Below are positions 5,686 through 8,913 of a stretch of 8,913 nt of DNA, piece after piece. The notes beneath the pieces were generated by a model that searched no databases, was not told the DNA's origin, and worked only from the letters and a program-made list of their open reading frames with translations. The translations under genes were made by a program, and so were the position numbers. The stretch's first letter is position 1, and the number at the start of each line of letters is the position of its first letter. The stretch is from JBDNIO01 sp041688215 (GTDB lineage: Bacteria; Pseudomonadota; Gammaproteobacteria; Nevskiales; Salinisphaeraceae), in the NCBI GenBank assembly GCA_041688215.1, contig JBDNIO010000065.1, forward strand, positions 1-8,913, given 5' to 3'.

Positions 5686-6930
5686 TTATTCGCTCAGATA
5701 CTCGTCGTTGCGCGGGTCCAGCTCCAGCAGCGCAGGCGCCGCCTCAGCCGCGGCCATATTCACATACGGGCCTTGCTCGTGTACTGGTAGATCCTCGGTG
5801 GTGCGTATGCGATGCGCAACGTAAGCACCAAGCCCCGAAAAACAGATCGCCAGAAAAACGAACAATCCAAACGGCCCAAGCAAGGCCATGCAGGCAGAGC
5901 CCACCAGTGGCCCGATACAGGTGCCCACGCCATAAACGAACAGCAGCCCGGCGCTTGCGGCCACCGGATTGCCCGTTTCCATATTGTCGTTAAGCATCGA
6001 CAACGCGATGGGGTAAAGACAGCCGGCGATTCCAAACAGCGCCGCTGTGGCAAGGTAAAGCGCCACCCACCAGGTTTGTCCAAGAATGGCGCCAATAACG
6101 GCACTGATGCCGGCCATTGCCGCCAGCGCCGCCAGCAAACGGCGGCGATCAACACGATCGGAAAGCCAGCCGACCGGCCACTGCAGGGCCATGGTGGCAA
6201 TCACGGCAAACATCATGAAATGCGAAACACCGCTGATCGACATGCCGGTCTCATGCGCATACAGCGGCCCCAGCGATAAAAATGCGCTTACTGCAATCCC
6301 GGCAAAAACTCCGCCCAGCAACGCACTTGGCGATAACTGATATAGGTTGCGAAAACCCAAACGCGCGACCGGTCCCAACGTGGGCGCCTCTTCGCGGGTC
6401 AGAGACAGCGGCACAAGCGACAACACCAGCAAAATCGCCACCAGACTGTAGATTGGGTATTCGCCCGGCGCGCTGGTACCCACAAGCAATTGCCCGAGCG
6501 CGGCCGAGGAGAAATACACCACCTGGTAAATGCCCAGCAAGGCGCCGCGCGTGCTGTTGCTGGCGCGCCCGGATATCCAGCTTTCCAGCACCATAATCAA
6601 CCCGGCGGCGCAAAACCCCACCAGCATGCGCAGCAAGGCCCATAGCCAACCTGACACATACAGCGGATGCAGCAGTGCCGCGGCGCAGGCAATCGCGGCA
6701 AAGGCAGCAAATGAACGCACCTGCCCCACCCGCCGAATTACCCGGGTAACCACGCGGGTGCCGATTACGAATCCGAGTGAGTGAAACACCAGCACGCTGC
6801 CGATCGCGAACGGCTGAAAGCCTTCAATGGAAAGTCGTACCGAGAGCAATGTACCGAGCAGGCTGCTACCGACGATAAACAGCGCCAGACTGGCGAACAT
6901 CGCAAACAGGGAAACTACGGTGTGTCGCAT
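5686..6930 (-). CDS. Major facilitator superfamily transporter, YcaD-like
   Basis: A 414-residue inner-membrane protein with about 12 hydrophobic segments, the usual MFS size. It carries LESWISGRASNSTRGALLGIY in the region after transmembrane segment 4, a signature of the YcaD-like branch. It also has the inter-segment motif PVGWLSDRVDRRRLL after segment 8, a version of MFS motif A. The substrate is not known for this branch. The start at 6930 is supported by a Shine-Dalgarno GAGGT (6939-6935) with 4-nt spacing. The gene lies 52 bp after the argG stop on the same strand with no terminator between, so it is probably co-transcribed with argG. A role in amino-acid export or uptake is possible but only inferred from position. 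The C-terminal tail after the last membrane segment (about 40 residues, acidic and Ala-rich) is hydrophilic. Confidence 0.88.
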   Translation of the reverse strand: MRHTVVSLFAMFASLALFIVGSSLLGTLLSVRLSIEGFQPFAIGSVLVFHSLGFVIGTRVVTRVIRRVGQVRSFAAFAAIACAAALLHPLYVSGWLWALLRMLVGFCAAGLIMVLESWISGRASNSTRGALLGIYQVVYFSSAALGQLLVGTSAPGEYPIYSLVAILLVLSLVPLSLTREEAPTLGPVARLGFRNLYQLSPSALLGGVFAGIAVSAFLSLGPLYAHETGMSISGVSHFMMFAVIATMALQWPVGWLSDRVDRRRLLAALAAMAGISAVIGAILGQTWWVALYLATAALFGIAGCLYPIALSMLNDNMETGNPVAASAGLLFVYGVGTCIGPLVGSACMALLGPFGLFVFLAICFSGLGAYVAHRIRTTEDLPVHEQGPYVNMAAAEAAPALLELDPRNDEYLSE

Positions 6931-6940
6931 TGCGACCTCG

Positions 6941-6994
6941 AGCGGCGCTTATTGGGGCGCTTAGCGGCGCTTATTGGGGCGCTTAGCGGCGCTT
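6941..6994. repeat. 22-bp tandem repeat at the argG/MFS junction
   Basis: Two identical 22-bp units (6941-6962 and 6963-6984) are followed by the first 10 bases of a third (AGCGGCGCTT, 6985-6994) that belongs to the argG coding end. Read on the minus strand, the argG terminal codons AAG CGC CGC TAA are repeated twice more in the spacer, each separated by GCGCCCCAAT. The array fills most of the 52-bp gap and stops next to the MFS Shine-Dalgarno. It looks like tandem duplication of the argG 3' end; 22 is not a multiple of three, so the copies do not share one frame. Confidence 0.92.
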
Positions 6995-8191
6995 GTTGCC
7001 CAGGCGCAGGCGCAAGGCGTTCAGGCGGATAAACCCGGACGCATCTTTCTGGTCGTAGGCGCCGCGGTCGTCCTCGAAAGTGGCAATCGAGGCATCGAAT
7101 AGGCTGTCCTGTTCCGAGCGCCGGCCCACCACGGACACATTGCCTTTATACAGGCTCAGGCGCACTTCACCGTTCACATGGGTCTGGGAGTGGTCAATCG
7201 CGGCCTGCAGCATCTCGCGTTCGGGCGCAAACCAGAAACCGTTATAAATGAGTTTGGCATAACGCGGCATGAGTTCGTCTTTCAGATGCGCGACTTCACG
7301 ATCGAGCGTGATGGATTCAATCGCTCGATGGGCCTTGAGCATAATCGTGCCGCCGGGCGTTTCGTAACAGCCGCGCGACTTCATGCCGACGAAGCGGTTT
7401 TCCACGATATCGATGCGGCCGATGCCGTGCGCACCACCGAGCTCGTTGAGCTTAGCCAGCACCGCATACGGTGACAGGTTCTCGCCATTGATCGCTACGA
7501 TATCACCGCGCTCATAGCGCAGGTCGATTTCTTCCGGCGTATCCGGGGCATCGGCCGGCGATACTGTCCAGCGCCACATATCGTCTTCAGCCGGCGTCCA
7601 GGTGTCTTCGAGCACACCGCCTTCGTAGGAAATATGCAGGGCGTTGGCGTCCATGGAATAAGGCGAGCCGCCACCCACCTTGCGTTCGATGGGAATGCCG
7701 TGCTGTTCAGCGTAGGTCAGCAGGCGTTCACGCGAATTCAAGTCCCATTCCCGCCAGGGTGCGATTACGCGGATGCCCGGCGTGAGCGCATAGGCCGAAA
7801 GCTCAAACCGCACTTGATCGTTACCCTTGCCGGTGGCGCCGTGAGAGATGGCATCGGCGCCGGTTTGCGCGGCAATTTCCACCAGGCGCTTGGCGATCAG
7901 CGGACGCGCAATCGAGGTGCCGAGCAGATATTCGCCCTCGTAAATGGCGTTGGCGCGAAACATGGGGAATACGAAGTCGCGCACGAATTCCTCGCGCAGG
8001 TCTTCGACAAATATTTCCTTTACACCCAGGGCCTGCGCCTTGGGGCGCACTACATCAAGTTCGTCCCCCTGGCCGATGTCGGCGGTGAAGGTGACCACTT
8101 CGCAGCCATAGGTGTTGCCCAGCCATTTCAGGATAACCGAGGTATCCAGACCCCCGGAATAGGCCAGCACTACCTTTTTAACGTCGCTCAT
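6983..8191 (-). CDS. argG: Argininosuccinate synthase
   Basis: Joins citrulline and aspartate with ATP cleavage to AMP and PPi, giving argininosuccinate, the penultimate step of arginine synthesis in the cytosol. The 402-residue length is typical. The N-terminal ATP pyrophosphatase loop is AYSGGLDTSVILKWL (SGGLDTS at 12-18). SHGATGKGNDQVRFE is the citrulline/aspartate-binding segment, and GIGRIDIVENRFVGMKSRG and YETPGG are further family blocks. The start at 8191 (MSDVKKVVLAYSGG) is chosen over an in-frame ATG at 8233, which would add 14 residues not found in the family. A weak ACGGTAA precedes it. It is divergent from rnt (88-bp gap) and probably leads an operon with the MFS gene. Its last codons are the seed of the downstream 22-bp tandem repeat. 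I cannot see a clear ARG box. Confidence 0.97.
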   Translation of the reverse strand: MSDVKKVVLAYSGGLDTSVILKWLGNTYGCEVVTFTADIGQGDELDVVRPKAQALGVKEIFVEDLREEFVRDFVFPMFRANAIYEGEYLLGTSIARPLIAKRLVEIAAQTGADAISHGATGKGNDQVRFELSAYALTPGIRVIAPWREWDLNSRERLLTYAEQHGIPIERKVGGGSPYSMDANALHISYEGGVLEDTWTPAEDDMWRWTVSPADAPDTPEEIDLRYERGDIVAINGENLSPYAVLAKLNELGGAHGIGRIDIVENRFVGMKSRGCYETPGGTIMLKAHRAIESITLDREVAHLKDELMPRYAKLIYNGFWFAPEREMLQAAIDHSQTHVNGEVRLSLYKGNVSVVGRRSEQDSLFDASIATFEDDRGAYDQKDASGFIRLNALRLRLGNKRR

Positions 8192-8231
8192 ATTTACCGT
8201 CTTGGTGTTTCGTCTTGATTCGTAGCGGCGC

Positions 8232-8237
8232 ATTATA
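8232..8237 (-). promoter_or_regulatory. Candidate -10 element of the argG promoter
   Basis: On the minus strand the hexamer TATAAT (8237-8232) matches the sigma-70 -10 consensus exactly and lies 40 nt upstream of the argG start codon. No good -35 is seen at 16-18 bp spacing (the region is GC-rich). TG immediately upstream is reminiscent of an extended -10 but without the usual one-base spacer. The complementary strand reads TATACA nearby, so a weak rnt promoter element could overlap. Confidence 0.45.
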
Positions 8238-8279
8238 CATGCGCTGCCGCAAAAATCGGGCGGGTGCTACCATGGCCGG

Positions 8280-8913
8280 ATGAACTCTGAATTAGACGGC
8301 GACTGCGGCCCCAAAAATCTGGAATACCCGATGGCTGGGCGCTTTCGCGGCTTCCTGCCGGTGGTGGTGGATGTGGAAACCGGCGGTTTCAACGCCGGCA
8401 CCGATGCCTTGCTGGAGATTGCCGCGGTAACCGTAAACATGGCCGACAATGGCGATCTGCTGTGTGATGAGACCTTTTCCTATCACGTGCAGCCATTCGA
8501 GGGCGCCAACATCGAACCGGCCTCGCTGGAAGTCAACGGCATCGACCCGCACCATCCGCTGCGCCCCGCGCTGCCCGAAGGCGAGGCGCTTAACCGCATT
8601 TTCCGCGAGGTACGCCGCGCAGTTAAAGACAATGGCTGCACGCGCGCCGTGCTGGTGGGCCATAACGCGCATTTTGATCTGGGTTTTTTGCATGCGGCGG
8701 TCGCCCGCGCCGGCATCAAGCGCAATCCCTTCCATCCATTTTCGGTGTTTGACACCGCAACACTGGGTGGTGTGGCGCTCGGTCAGACGGTATTACGCCG
8801 AGCTGCGCAAGCCGCAGATATCCCCTGGGACACAACGGCTGCGCACTCCGCCCGGTACGATACCGAGCAAACCGCCAAACTGTTTTGCGAGATCGTCAAT
8901 CGCTTTCGCGGGG
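8280..8913 (+). CDS. rnt: Ribonuclease T (3' end runs off the window)
   Basis: A DEDDh-family 3'-5' exoribonuclease that trims tRNA and other stable RNA 3' ends and takes part in tRNA CCA-end turnover. 211 codons are present before the right edge, near the full length of about 215-225. Catalytic residues are all visible: D31 and E33 in VVVDVETGGFN, D158 in VFDTATL, H189 and D194 in AHSARYDTE, plus HNAHFDLGF (D133). The ATG at 8280 gives a 20-residue lead before RFRGFLPVVVDVE, matching the longer Pseudomonas-type N-terminus; M18 (8331) is a less likely start. The start codon overlaps the TGA of a three-codon frame ATG-GCC-GGA-TGA at 8272, probably by chance. No clear Shine-Dalgarno sequence is seen. 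It is divergent from argG. Confidence 0.96.
   Translation, partial: MNSELDGDCGPKNLEYPMAGRFRGFLPVVVDVETGGFNAGTDALLEIAAVTVNMADNGDLLCDETFSYHVQPFEGANIEPASLEVNGIDPHHPLRPALPEGEALNRIFREVRRAVKDNGCTRAVLVGHNAHFDLGFLHAAVARAGIKRNPFHPFSVFDTATLGGVALGQTVLRRAAQAADIPWDTTAAHSARYDTEQTAKLFCEIVNRFRG

Noticed and set aside
8267..8755. Minus-strand frames at the right end
   Set aside because: They lie antisense to rnt, whose plus-strand frame contains all DEDDh catalytic residues.

Overview
The window looks like ordinary, GC-leaning gammaproteobacterial chromosome. The best lineage clue is the right-edge gene. It encodes RNase T (a largely gammaproteobacterial exonuclease) with an N-terminus resembling the Pseudomonas-type protein, and it is divergent from argG. 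A Pseudomonadales/Cellvibrionales-like organism is my inference; no taxon can be fixed from the sequence alone. I see no CRISPR array, tRNA, rRNA, phage module or defence system.

Layout, left to right. (1) 1-120: decayed 3' end of an IS5-family transposase. (2) 198-449 (+): small secreted EF-hand protein, convergent with (3). (3) 2056-446 (-): three tightly packed genes in transcription order, a DUF4345-like membrane protein broken by a +1 frameshift, the fluoride channel crcB (8-nt overlap), and a YiiX/YaeF-like permuted papain-fold protein. (4) 2263-3918 (+): ATP-type PEP carboxykinase (pckA) interrupted by an in-frame amber codon, with the remaining reading frame intact. (5) 3919-4253: a gene-free stretch holding a 123-bp palindromic dispersed-type repeat and a strong bidirectional terminator. 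(6) 5018-4254 (-): FKBP-type peptidyl-prolyl isomerase lipoprotein. (7) 5190-5663 (+): secreted DUF4864-like protein, preceded by four 12-bp tandem repeats that lie inside a possible 26-codon upstream ORF overlapping its start. (8) 8191-5686 (-): argG followed by a YcaD-like MFS transporter, separated by a 22-bp tandem repeat derived from the 3' end of argG. (9) 8280-right edge (+): rnt.

Most genes are housekeeping: gluconeogenesis (pckA), arginine synthesis (argG), RNA 3'-end maturation (rnt), envelope protein folding (FKBP) and fluoride export (crcB). No convincing novel multi-gene system is visible. The points most worth a second look are the two broken genes (amber in pckA, frameshift in the DUF4345 gene), which may be real lesions or assembly errors; the repeat-bearing upstream ORF before the DUF4864 gene; the argG-derived tandem repeat; the nested palindromic repeat after pckA; and the crcB/YiiX/DUF4345 grouping.
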